In this document: piece by piece, positions 52,392-61,378 of the stretch
How the letters are laid out: the number at the start of each line of letters is the position of its first letter
Numbering within the stretch: the first letter of the stretch is position 1
From: Sphingobacterium phlebotomi
Lineage (GTDB): Bacteria > Bacteroidota > Bacteroidia > Sphingobacteriales > Sphingobacteriaceae
NCBI RefSeq assembly: GCF_008180195.1
Contig: NZ_VTAV01000018.1
Coordinates: forward strand, 1-64,000
Direction of reading: 5' to 3'
Length of the DNA stretch: 64,000 nt
The notes under the pieces: generated by a model
What the model was told of the DNA's origin: nothing
Seen by the model: the letters and a program-made list of their open reading frames with translations, nothing else
Database searches by the model: none
Position numbers and translations under genes: made by a program

Positions 52392-55300
52392 TTATTCTTC
52401 TTCCCGCTTTTTGCGTTCATTCCACAGCCATAATTTTCTCCAAAATTCCGACAAAGAATTGAATTCCTGTCGATAAACGACGCCTACAGCGCTGATATAA
52501 TCGCTATAGGGTGTAAACAAGAAATTTCGGGTGTTGAGTCTATTATATGCTCTTAATACGAGGTTTCCATCTTGGCGTAGACGGAACGTTAACTCTGCAT
52601 CGGTTGCTATCTGATCCGAGAAGAGCATGAGGTCGTTGAGCTGATTCTGGCTACGGTCAGTAACGCCCCCTGTAAATACCAAGCGGTCGTCGAAAAACCG
52701 CAAAGAAGCGGAAGCATCGTTGAATGAGCGTATATTGAGATCCAGAAAGTTCATGTTAAGAGATTGTGAGATGATACTGTTTAGTTGGTTGAACGCAATT
52801 TCCGTCCCCGCCGATAGAAGCGTATTGTTGACTTCTCTACCGAATTCCTGTGTCGATGCCGGCGTAAAGCTTCGTCGGACGATGAGACTAATAGCTTGTT
52901 GATTAACGTTGTTGATATCGCTCAAATAACCTTGAAGCTCATCTTTAATATAGGGCGTTTGCGGAAAATTAAGGTCGAAAGATACATCTGGCTGGGATAA
53001 AGTGCCTTTTAATATCATATCGGCTTGTGCCAGGATACGATCATTATTTTCAGCTCGACCAGCAGCATTGTATAACGGAGCAATCGACGTTCGTTGCTGA
53101 TAGGTTGCACTCAGATTGATGATCGCTTCTGTTGGATTGCCCGCCCATCGGATAGTTCCACCTTCTTTGAGGTCAAAGAACTTGTTGAAGAAATCTTGTG
53201 CGGTAAAATGGAATTTTCCAGAAATAACATGGTAGTCACCGAACATCTCAAAATCACCCAAATTCGATATCCGCAATGAAATATCGCCCGTACCCAGACC
53301 TGTCAGAGAACCAATATTGTTCTCCAGGTTGATCTCGGCATCCGGTGTCAATGTAATATCCATATTCATGGTTAAACCTTGAAAAAGCCGTTTGGAGACA
53401 GGTGTTTCCTGCGCAGTGGAATCTGGATTGACGAAATAGATGAAGTCATTATCACTTACTTTCAACGACGTATTAAAAGGAAGTGTTATGACGGTATTGG
53501 GATTAGGACGTATATCAATATCCATCACGATGGCACTGGTCGGGCCATTAAAACGAAAAGCGCCGGAGGCGTAGGCCGTACCAAAAAAAAGTTCGTTATC
53601 CTTTCGCGCTGTATTTAGAATTTGGAAGTTATCCGCTGTTACATCAATAGCCAAGGTGGGATCACTAATCGTATTGAGGTTAATTTCCCCATTTGCTCTC
53701 GCCGTGGTATTTCGAATATCGTTTAGGAGCAGATTATTCAGAAAGATCGTGTTTTGTTGGATTATGGAATGTTGATTAGCGATATGGTATTTCGTTTGTA
53801 GGTAGTTAACCAAAAAAGAAGCCTCCTTGATATGGGCTGTTCCATTTATTTTTGGCTGTCGGAGGGTACCATTGATGGTCACGTCACCGCTCATGGTGCC
53901 ATATAAATCGGAGACTAGCGTACGGAGGAAAGGTTGTACCACACCAAGGTCTATATTGTTGACCGATCCTTTTAGATGTAGTGCTTCATCTTCGGAATTA
54001 ACATCATAGGAGCCGCTGAGTATAATACCATCACCATCTACATCTACTAACTTGGAGCTGAGCTGTACTAGTCCGGTTTGCGGGTCAAAATCGGCATTCA
54101 CCTGTAGGTTGCCAATAGGCAGGTTGTTGTAAATGATTGGCGTGGTTGAAATATTGGCGGAAAGGGTTGGCGAACCAAAGACCGAATAGACTTGCATTTC
54201 TCCACTAAGATGTCCGATCAAGTCAATGCCTAACGGTCGTGTAATGCCCGATAACGAAGCCAGGCTAAAGTCTTTAAACGCAACATCAAGCTTATCGTCT
54301 TCATCGGAAAGGATCCCCTTTAGGCTTACCTCTTGGCGATCTCTGGAAACACGAAAGTTGTTTAGGTAAAACTTGCCTTTGGAAACACGGAGGTCCGCAT
54401 CCTGATTCATCTCCCATGACTCATTATTCAAAACAATTTCCGATTGGTCAAATCGAATATTGGCGGGCTGATTATGGGCAAAGTGTATATTTCCGTTTAA
54501 TTTAAGATAGTTCGGACGATCTGTTTCGGATAGGGAAATATGGAAGGTCAGACTGTCGTTTGCCAATACATTGTTGATGGCGATATGGTCCACGTAGGCA
54601 GAGTCAGAAAAACTAAAGCGGTCAGCCGTTAGATCTAAAGAAAAAGCTTCGTTATCGGCATTTTCTGTAAGGGCGAGGTTCCTAATTTTCATGCCTTTGT
54701 ACGATACCACGGGACTAAAAGCCTCAAAATTTGCTGTATAGTGATCGGACGAGAATTTGGCCGTCAGATGTGCCCCGTCGTCTAATGCCAAATTGGGATC
54801 AAATAGTGCCGATATGGGAGCAAAGGATTTGACGTTGACATGTAAATCAAAGTTTTGTGGATTGTAAGGTTGGGTCTCGATATTGATTGCAGGCGCATAC
54901 CGCATGGCCAGAGACCGAAAATAGGCGCCTATGCTGGATAACTCTATCTGGCCGGACATCACGCCGTCGACGACATCAGATTTAAGGGTCAACTGTTTGG
55001 ATTGCTCATCTCCTTCCGATTTAAAATCTAAATAGTTCATGACAAAATCACCTCTTGTTGTGCTGAACTGTAGATGATCGGAGGCAATATGGCCATTTAG
55101 GGAGTTCAATGAGTTTCCGTGCAGTTTTGCCTGGATATTGGATTGACTCACGACAATACTGTCTTTGAGATAGAGATGCAATCTTTTTAGGTCGAGGTGT
55201 TCTATTGTAGAATTAAATTCGTACATCGGAATGGAGTCTTGCCAGTTAACCTCGCCATTAAAGGCTAAAGCAGCATGTTGGTCATCAATTTCGCCATTGG

Positions 55301-56717
55301 CAAATAAAATCTCATCCAGCATCTCTCCTTCGAACTCCACGTGTTGATAAGGGTAGTTTTTGAAAAGCAGGTTGGATAGATGACCGTTGGTGGTTAAACG
55401 CAATGATTTTGTATCTGATCCCTTGCCATCAAATTGAAAATCAAAACCCGTTGTGCCGATTTCTTTAGAGCGTATGAATTTTCCCAAGTCAAAAGAAGCT
55501 GCTTTTGCTTTACCGGTATATTGCAACGTGGGTTTTATCGTGATGGTGCTTTGGGTGGAAAGTGCACCTAGTGCCGTTGTAGCGGTTCCATCTACATCAA
55601 ATAGATGATAATATCCGTTAAGCGTACCGCGATACCCCACTGTTTCCAAAAGATGGAGCTGATCCGGAAGGGAAAATGATGATTGATTGGATAATGCCGG
55701 TACCAGCTCTTCGACATCCTTTGCGGAAGTTTGTAAGTTCGCCAATACGAAACGAAATCTCGTTTGCTCTATATCCGGTAGGCCGTCGATTGTAAAATCG
55801 CCTTGCAGACGGGTTTGCATTCCAGTCTTTAGATGAACAGCCTGTGCGTTTAGATGTTCGACCGTTCCGGATACAGATGCTTGAACCACCTCGGTCGTGA
55901 ATCGGACGTTCACCATATCTGGTGCAAAAAATTCAATATCGCGCGAATCCACAAAAGCATTGTTAAGTGTGCCCTCAATTCCTACTTTTTTGATGAAATC
56001 CGAGAAGTCAGCGAAACCATCGTAATAGAAAGCGAGGTAATCACCTACTTTGGAGCGATTGGTGTGCAGCACGAGATCGGTAAATTCCATCTTCTTGTTG
56101 GATACATAAGATTTCGCACTAAACTCTTGCAGGTATAGTCCGCTTTTTTCTTTGAATGTGAGATGATCTACATCTGCTCGTATAGTGGTATCATGATAGC
56201 GGATGGTTTTAAAGTCGCCCGAAATATCGGTTAAATCCAAGTCACTAAAATCTACACCTCGGTTATGGTGATTAAAACGGTGATCCGTCAGTTTGAAATG
56301 ATTGTTGTGCAGGGTAACACGTTGCAAATCTAATTGCATTTTTGTGGTCTGCGGTGTTTGTTCTTCTTTCTTTGGTGAAAAATAATCAATTAAGAAACTA
56401 ACATTGGTACTGTCTTTATATATTTCGTAGTTAATAAAAGCGCTATCTAATGTGAGATGTTGAATCCCGATCTGCTTGTTCCATAATTTTACAAGGGAAA
56501 TACGGGCCGTAGCACTTTTTGCTGATAGCAGCGTATTCCCGTTTCGATCATGGATGAAAAAATTATGCAATTCCAACGAGCGAAAGGGTTTAAAATATAC
56601 CTTTTCTAACGAGATGTCGGTCTGCAGTTCTTCACTCAGATAGTTGGCGACCTTCTTCGTAACGTAGGTTTGTACGGCGGGATAGCGCAACAGGAAAACA
56701 GCCAATGCCGTTAGCAA
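52392..56717 (-). CDS. TamB-like translocation/assembly protein, start uncertain
   Basis: At least 1441 residues. A membrane anchor at the N-terminus (LTALAVFLLRYPAVQ) is followed by a very long series of beta strands (AsmA/DUF490-like) and the C-terminal TamB domain (about 1050-1410; DVSFDLNFPQTPYIKDELQG). TamB-type proteins bridge inner and outer membranes and are tied to barrel assembly and lipid transport. The given start is a TTG inside the membrane helix; the frame stays open to a stop at 56781-56783 and encodes a natural lysine-rich N-terminus, but has no ATG or GTG. An out-of-frame ATG at 56788-56786 would join with one extra base. Upstream is tsaD, divergent. Confidence 0.85.
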   Translation of the reverse strand: MLTALAVFLLRYPAVQTYVTKKVANYLSEELQTDISLEKVYFKPFRSLELHNFFIHDRNGNTLLSAKSATARISLVKLWNKQIGIQHLTLDSAFINYEIYKDSTNVSFLIDYFSPKKEEQTPQTTKMQLDLQRVTLHNNHFKLTDHRFNHHNRGVDFSDLDLTDISGDFKTIRYHDTTIRADVDHLTFKEKSGLYLQEFSAKSYVSNKKMEFTDLVLHTNRSKVGDYLAFYYDGFADFSDFIKKVGIEGTLNNAFVDSRDIEFFAPDMVNVRFTTEVVQASVSGTVEHLNAQAVHLKTGMQTRLQGDFTIDGLPDIEQTRFRFVLANLQTSAKDVEELVPALSNQSSFSLPDQLHLLETVGYRGTLNGYYHLFDVDGTATTALGALSTQSTITIKPTLQYTGKAKAASFDLGKFIRSKEIGTTGFDFQFDGKGSDTKSLRLTTNGHLSNLLFKNYPYQHVEFEGEMLDEILFANGEIDDQHAALAFNGEVNWQDSIPMYEFNSTIEHLDLKRLHLYLKDSIVVSQSNIQAKLHGNSLNSLNGHIASDHLQFSTTRGDFVMNYLDFKSEGDEQSKQLTLKSDVVDGVMSGQIELSSIGAYFRSLAMRYAPAINIETQPYNPQNFDLHVNVKSFAPISALFDPNLALDDGAHLTAKFSSDHYTANFEAFSPVVSYKGMKIRNLALTENADNEAFSLDLTADRFSFSDSAYVDHIAINNVLANDSLTFHISLSETDRPNYLKLNGNIHFAHNQPANIRFDQSEIVLNNESWEMNQDADLRVSKGKFYLNNFRVSRDRQEVSLKGILSDEDDKLDVAFKDFSLASLSGITRPLGIDLIGHLSGEMQVYSVFGSPTLSANISTTPIIYNNLPIGNLQVNADFDPQTGLVQLSSKLVDVDGDGIILSGSYDVNSEDEALHLKGSVNNIDLGVVQPFLRTLVSDLYGTMSGDVTINGTLRQPKINGTAHIKEASFLVNYLQTKYHIANQHSIIQQNTIFLNNLLLNDIRNTTARANGEINLNTISDPTLAIDVTADNFQILNTARKDNELFFGTAYASGAFRFNGPTSAIVMDIDIRPNPNTVITLPFNTSLKVSDNDFIYFVNPDSTAQETPVSKRLFQGLTMNMDITLTPDAEINLENNIGSLTGLGTGDISLRISNLGDFEMFGDYHVISGKFHFTAQDFFNKFFDLKEGGTIRWAGNPTEAIINLSATYQQRTSIAPLYNAAGRAENNDRILAQADMILKGTLSQPDVSFDLNFPQTPYIKDELQGYLSDINNVNQQAISLIVRRSFTPASTQEFGREVNNTLLSAGTEIAFNQLNSIISQSLNMNFLDLNIRSFNDASASLRFFDDRLVFTGGVTDRSQNQLNDLMLFSDQIATDAELTFRLRQDGNLVLRAYNRLNTRNFLFTPYSDYISAVGVVYRQEFNSLSEFWRKLWLWNERKKREEE

Positions 56718-56764
56718 GACAATGCTAAGCAGGGTAATCAGCGTTATTTTAAGTATTTTTTTGA

Positions 56765-56772
56765 TATTTTTG
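56765..56772 (+). promoter_or_regulatory. -7 element for tsaD
   Basis: TATTTTTG matches TAnnTTTG, 22 bases before the tsaD ATG, inside the region that also encodes the N-terminus of the divergent TamB-like gene. Confidence 0.5.
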
Positions 56773-56794
56773 TATTCTATTTAAACATTGTGCA

Positions 56795-57796
56795 ATGGCT
56801 GTTATCCTCGGTATCGAGTCTTCCTGTGATGAAACTTCTGCCTCTATATGTATAGACGGTGAAATTAAATCAAATATTATTGCTGGTCAAGCAATTCATG
56901 CAAAATATGGAGGTGTTGTACCCGAATTAGCATCGCGGGCACATCAACTACATATCATCCCGACTGTGGATGAAGCCATTCAACAGGCAAAAATACATAA
57001 AAATGATATTGATGCAGTGGCTTTTACGCGAGGCCCGGGACTTTTAGGATCACTTTTGGTCGGAACGTCCTTTGCTAAATCGTTCGCATTGGCTCGTCAA
57101 ATCCCGCTGATTGAAGTCAACCACATGCAAGCACATATCCTGGCGCATTTTATAGAGGAACCGAAACCCAGCTTTCCTTTTCTTTGTCTTACCGTATCGG
57201 GCGGACATACACAGATCGTGTTGGTAAAAGACTATTTTGAGATGGAGTTACTTGGACAAACACTCGATGACGCCGCCGGAGAAGCTTTTGACAAAACAGC
57301 CAAAATACTGAACTTGCCCTATCCGGGAGGGCCTTTAATCGATAAATATGCGCAGGAAGGAAATCCGGAGGCGTACAAACTTCCCGAGCCTCAGATTCCG
57401 GAACTGAATTTTAGTTTTTCCGGTCTTAAAACAGCAATTTTATATATGGTGCAGGCCGAAGAAAAGAAGAATCCTAATTTTTTAGCAGAAAATATCGCTG
57501 ATGTGTGTGCTTCAGTGCAACAGCGTATCGTTTCTATTTTATTGAATAAGTTAAAGAAAGCGGCGAAACAAACTGGCGTGCGGAATATAGCGATTGCAGG
57601 AGGCGTTTCTGCTAATTCAGGTCTACGACAGGGCTTGTTGGAAATGGGTGAGCAATACCAATGGAACGTATTCATTCCCAAATTTGAATACTGTACCGAC
57701 AACGCCGCTATGATTGCTATTGCGGGGTACCATAAATATCTACGGAAAGAATTTGTCGGTCAAGATATTGCACCTTTAGCGAGGATGCACGTATAA
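56795..57796 (+). CDS. tsaD: tRNA N6-threonylcarbamoyladenosine transferase
   Basis: 333 residues, the universal TsaD/Kae1/YgjD family. ILGIESSCDETSASIC opens the ASKHA fold, VNHMQAHILAHF (about 108-119) has the metal-binding His pair, TVSGGHTQIVLV and LDDAAGEAFDKTAKILNLPY form the nucleotide site, and IAGGVSANSGLR and YCTDNAAMIAIAG close it. With TsaB, TsaC and TsaE it makes t6A37 on tRNAs that read ANN codons. Essential in most bacteria. Confidence 0.96.
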   Translation: MAVILGIESSCDETSASICIDGEIKSNIIAGQAIHAKYGGVVPELASRAHQLHIIPTVDEAIQQAKIHKNDIDAVAFTRGPGLLGSLLVGTSFAKSFALARQIPLIEVNHMQAHILAHFIEEPKPSFPFLCLTVSGGHTQIVLVKDYFEMELLGQTLDDAAGEAFDKTAKILNLPYPGGPLIDKYAQEGNPEAYKLPEPQIPELNFSFSGLKTAILYMVQAEEKKNPNFLAENIADVCASVQQRIVSILLNKLKKAAKQTGVRNIAIAGGVSANSGLRQGLLEMGEQYQWNVFIPKFEYCTDNAAMIAIAGYHKYLRKEFVGQDIAPLARMHV

Positions 57797-57875
57797 CCGT
57801 ACACAAAATAAATTATGGAATTTTTACTCCGTTGTCATCATGAAAGAAAAGATGTAAACCTTAACACTTTTCGTT

Positions 57876-58748
57876 ATGTGGAACAACAAATTAGATATTT
57901 ATGAGAAAGAATGGCTGGATGTTGTTTTTTCTTCCCGCAACCAAACCTATGGTGCGTATGATTTACGGCGTCAGTCTGCCTCGGCCACGAATAAAGCTTT
58001 GCTTACCGTCGTGTTTGCTGTGGCTTTGCTAGTAGGTGGAAAATATGCCTACGACCGTATGCCGGGTACAACCTCAGTGCCAATGATTGAAAACCATACG
58101 CCCGTCACAATTGAACAATTGGCTATTCCCGAACCGCCAAAAGAAGAGGAAGTGATCCTTCCCGCAGAACAACCCGTCCAAAAGATCGCACAGGATCCGC
58201 CTGCACAGGATCTGATTCGTTTTGTAGAGCCCGTGGTAACCGATCGCAATAGAGCAGTCGAGGATGTTGCCTCGCAAGATGATCTAAAAGATAAGATGAC
58301 CGCCAGGGTTACGCTTAAAAAGGTGGATGGCGGTTCCTTTGTTGCCAAGGGAGAATTTGGGCCTACGAAGGAACTGGGAAATATCACCGGAACAGCCACA
58401 GGTGATCCCGACGGGGGCACATTAAATAATGGGGAACCGTTTGTGTCGGTACAGGTGATGCCAGAACCAATGGGCGGTATGGCTGCATTTGTTAATTGGG
58501 TAGGAAAAAACTATGCCTATCCGGACAGGGCTTTGGAACAAGGGATTAAGGGAGCTGTGATTGTCTCCTTTGTCGTAGAAACCGACGGTGCTTTAACAGA
58601 TATTACGGTATTGCGGGATATTGGATTCGGCACAGGTGATGAGGCTATCCGCGTGTTAAAAAAGGCTGCAAAATGGAAACCCGGCGTTCAAAATGGACGC
58701 CATGTTCGGGTAAAATATACATTACCGATTAAATTGAGTACGTTTTAG
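57876..58748 (+). CDS. TonB-family energy transducer
   Basis: 290 residues. The N-terminus (about 10-34, EWLDVVFSSRNQTYGAYDLR) is the conserved cytoplasmic segment of Bacteroidota TonBs, followed by one membrane helix (about 42-60), a Pro/Glu/Gln-rich periplasmic spacer (about 75-125) and a C-terminal TonB domain (about 200-290; YPDRALEQGIKGAVIVSFVV, KKAAKWKPGVQNGRHVRVKY). Transmits the proton gradient to outer-membrane receptors such as the SusC proteins. No ExbB/ExbD genes are adjacent. Confidence 0.92.
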   Translation: MWNNKLDIYEKEWLDVVFSSRNQTYGAYDLRRQSASATNKALLTVVFAVALLVGGKYAYDRMPGTTSVPMIENHTPVTIEQLAIPEPPKEEEVILPAEQPVQKIAQDPPAQDLIRFVEPVVTDRNRAVEDVASQDDLKDKMTARVTLKKVDGGSFVAKGEFGPTKELGNITGTATGDPDGGTLNNGEPFVSVQVMPEPMGGMAAFVNWVGKNYAYPDRALEQGIKGAVIVSFVVETDGALTDITVLRDIGFGTGDEAIRVLKKAAKWKPGVQNGRHVRVKYTLPIKLSTF

Positions 58749-58914
58749 CGATAAAGATCAAAATACCGTTTTGTCTGTCATTCTGAACGCAGTGAAGAAT
58801 CTTAAATCTCGTCGCTCGCAATTTGTGGTATTTTTATTGCTAGTACTTTGGGATCGTTTCAATATACGAGCTATGAAATATTTATCAATCAAGTCGGGTT
58901 TTAATTAATAAAAT
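58749..58914. repeat. Intergenic gap with a CATTCTGAACGCAGTGAAGA type repeat
   Basis: Between tonB and gldL. TGTCATTCTGAACGCAGTGA then AGAATCTT (58776-58803) matches a short palindromic repeat that I recall from intergenic regions of many Bacteroidota and other phyla. No gene is seen in the gap. Confidence 0.5.
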
Positions 58915-59730
58915 ATGAACGTAAAGAAAAAAGACAATTCAAGATGGTTACACGTTGCTATCTCATGGGGAGCTAGTATCGTTATTGTTGGTGTTCTGTT
59001 TAAAATACTTTATATAGGAGGCTCGTTTGCCAACTATATGATCGGTATTGGTTTAGCGGTGGAAGCTTTCCTGTTTTTTTTGATGGGATTCAATCCGCCT
59101 CCAAAAGAACCCGCGTGGGAGAGGGTATATCCTGAATTGGACGAGAATTATGCCGGGGAATTACCACAACGTTCTTTTGCGGAAAGAAACCAGGCTGCGG
59201 GACCATCGGCTACAGCGAAGCTGGACCAGATGTTTGCCGATGCAAAAATAGAACCTGTTATGATTGAAAGTCTGGGAAGAGGCTTACGTGATTTTAGTGA
59301 TAAGGTCTCTGCTATCAATCAGATATCGGATGTGTCGTTCGCCGCAAATGAATTTACGGAGAAATTGAAGCATGCGAGCTCGAAATTTGATAACCTAAGC
59401 TTGGCTTTCGAAAAAGCATCTGCAAATCTTGTTGCGATGTCCAATACGAACATGGATACTGCCGGTTACCACCAACAAGTACAAAGTCTCACCAACAATT
59501 TGAAATCATTGAACGAGATGTACGAACGGGAGTTACGTGATTCAGCATCCCACCTACAATCCATGAATCAATTCTATGAAAGTTTAAGTTATACGATGAA
59601 AAACTTCAATGAATCTTTAGACGACTCTAAGGTATTCAAAGAAGAAGTGAACAAGTTGGCTAAGAACCTGGCTGCTTTGAATACCGTGTATGGCGGTATG
59701 TTAACGGCGATGAATCAGCCACGTGTGTAG
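58915..59730 (+). CDS. gldL: Type IX secretion motor protein GldL/PorL
   Basis: 271 residues. Two membrane helices (about 14-34 and 40-58) contain the conserved charged residues Lys30 (VLFKILYIGG) and Glu50 (LAVEAFLFFLMGF), which align with the motor residues described in Flavobacterium GldL; the signature PPPKEPAWERVYPEL follows. The C-terminal part is a long helical cytoplasmic region. With GldM it forms the proton-driven motor of type IX secretion and gliding. Paired with gldM 31 bases downstream, but without gldK upstream or gldN downstream on the same strand, which is unusual. Confidence 0.94.
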   Translation: MNVKKKDNSRWLHVAISWGASIVIVGVLFKILYIGGSFANYMIGIGLAVEAFLFFLMGFNPPPKEPAWERVYPELDENYAGELPQRSFAERNQAAGPSATAKLDQMFADAKIEPVMIESLGRGLRDFSDKVSAINQISDVSFAANEFTEKLKHASSKFDNLSLAFEKASANLVAMSNTNMDTAGYHQQVQSLTNNLKSLNEMYERELRDSASHLQSMNQFYESLSYTMKNFNESLDDSKVFKEEVNKLAKNLAALNTVYGGMLTAMNQPRV

Positions 59731-59761
59731 GAAAATCATTTTATAACAAAAAAAGAAAAGA

Positions 59762-61300
59762 ATGGCTTACGGAAGAGAGACTCCAAGGCAGCGCATGATC
59801 AATATTTTATATTTGGTTTTGTTGGCCTTACTCGCATTGAATGTACCAAACTCCATATTAGATGCTTTTAAGAATATTAATGATAGTCTTGAAGCTTCTA
59901 AAACGAATGTCGACAATTCTGTCGAACAGTTGTTTGCCGCATTTGAGAGTACAAAACTGAAAGAAGAACCAGAACGGGCGAAGCCTATTTATGAACAAGC
60001 TAAACAAGCTCGTGCTGTTGTAGATGAACTTGATCAATATATTAATGCATTGAAACAGGAGTTTGAGAAACAGGGCGGCGGATACGATGAAGACACAGGT
60101 GATTTGGTACGACGTGAAAATGCAGATATTGCACCTCATCTTATGATAAATGGTAAAAGAGGGACGGAATTAAAGGAAAAAATAAATAGCACCCGAGAAA
60201 AACTATTGTCACTATTGAGTGAAGCTGACCGAAAATCCGTTTCGTTTTCACTGGAAGCACAAGATCCGGAAAGATCCACAAACGGCAAAAGGAAATGGGA
60301 AGAAGTCAACTTTGGAAGTGGAACGCCTTTGACGGCTGCGATGACCACGCTGACCAAAATTCAAGTGGATGCGCAAAATGCAGAATCAGATGTGGTGAAG
60401 CTTATTTTAGGTAAAATGGACCAAGCGGTTGTAAATTTAGACAAGTTTGCAGCAGTAGCAGTAGCGCCTACTTCGTACTTGATTCAAGGACAACCTTACA
60501 CAGCGGAGGTTTTTTTAACGGCGTCCGACTCAAAATCACAACCAGCTATTACGGTCAACGGAACACCGTTAAATGTCGTGGATGGAAAAGGAGTATACAC
60601 AGCTCCGACCAACCAAGAGGGCGTTTTTAAATGGTCCGGGGTGATTAATGTTAAACAGACGGATGGTACTGTTAAGGAATATCGTACACCAGAACAGATC
60701 TATCAGGTTGCCAGACCATCTGCGGTTGTATCACCAGATAAAATGAATGTGCTTTATATCGGTGTCAGCAACCCTCTGTCCGTTTCTGCTCCAGGTACAC
60801 CGACGGATAAGATACGGGTGAGCCTAAATGGTGGCGGTGGAAAACTTTCCGGTTCCGGTGGTAAATATAATGCTACCGTGAGCTCGCCAGGTACGGCAAC
60901 AGTTTCTGTTTCGGCTGAGGTGGCACCGGGTAAAGTGCAAACGTTGAGTACAACGGAATTTAGAGTAAAGAGAATTCCAGATCCGATTGCTAAGTTCGGC
61001 GGAAAAACGGGAGGTAATATGGCAACGGTCGCGATCAAAGCCCAAAATGCGGTATTTGCGACATTGGATAACTTTGACTTTGATGCCAAATTTAAAGTCA
61101 CCAAATTCAGTCTGATTATCGCAAAACCAAGGGCAGATGCTATCGTACTTTCGACCAATGGAGGAACGTTAAGCTCCAGTATGAAAACGGCGTTGAACGG
61201 AATCGTTCCAGGTACTAGAGTGATATTCGATAATATTATCGCGGTAGGTCCGGATGGATCGCCAAGACAATTGAACGCTGTTGCCTTAACAGCGAACTAG
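59762..61300 (+). CDS. gldM: Type IX secretion motor shaft protein GldM/PorM
   Basis: 512 residues. RETPRQRMINILYLVLLALLALNV (about 5-28) is the single membrane helix with the conserved start of the family, followed by a helical and then beta-rich periplasmic shaft (about 30-512) with Ig-like strands (AVAPTSYLIQGQPYTAEVFL, VVSPDKMNVLYIGVSNPLSV). Spans the periplasm to connect GldL with the GldK/GldN ring. Normal length. Followed by a bidirectional terminator instead of gldN. Confidence 0.95.
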   Translation: MAYGRETPRQRMINILYLVLLALLALNVPNSILDAFKNINDSLEASKTNVDNSVEQLFAAFESTKLKEEPERAKPIYEQAKQARAVVDELDQYINALKQEFEKQGGGYDEDTGDLVRRENADIAPHLMINGKRGTELKEKINSTREKLLSLLSEADRKSVSFSLEAQDPERSTNGKRKWEEVNFGSGTPLTAAMTTLTKIQVDAQNAESDVVKLILGKMDQAVVNLDKFAAVAVAPTSYLIQGQPYTAEVFLTASDSKSQPAITVNGTPLNVVDGKGVYTAPTNQEGVFKWSGVINVKQTDGTVKEYRTPEQIYQVARPSAVVSPDKMNVLYIGVSNPLSVSAPGTPTDKIRVSLNGGGGKLSGSGGKYNATVSSPGTATVSVSAEVAPGKVQTLSTTEFRVKRIPDPIAKFGGKTGGNMATVAIKAQNAVFATLDNFDFDAKFKVTKFSLIIAKPRADAIVLSTNGGTLSSSMKTALNGIVPGTRVIFDNIIAVGPDGSPRQLNAVALTAN

Positions 61301-61320
61301 TAGAAAAGTTGCAAGTAACA

Positions 61321-61354
61321 AAAAATGCCACTCGGAAACGAGTGGCATTTTTTG
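61321..61354. terminator. Bidirectional intrinsic terminator between gldM and gldN
   Basis: AAAAATGCCACTCG (61321-61334), GAAA tetraloop, CGAGTGGCATTTTT (61339-61352). A-run and T-run on either side suit termination on both strands. It separates the convergent gldL-gldM and gldK-gldN units. Confidence 0.92.
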
Positions 61355-61378
61355 TTTTATTGTATATAATATCAACGG

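Noticed and set aside
58049..58420. Open frame antisense to tonB
   Set aside because: Low-complexity Ser-rich shadow of the Pro/Glu-rich spacer of TonB.
60754..61158. Long open frame antisense to gldM
   Set aside because: Shadow of a well supported coding frame with no domain, signal or ribosome-binding evidence.
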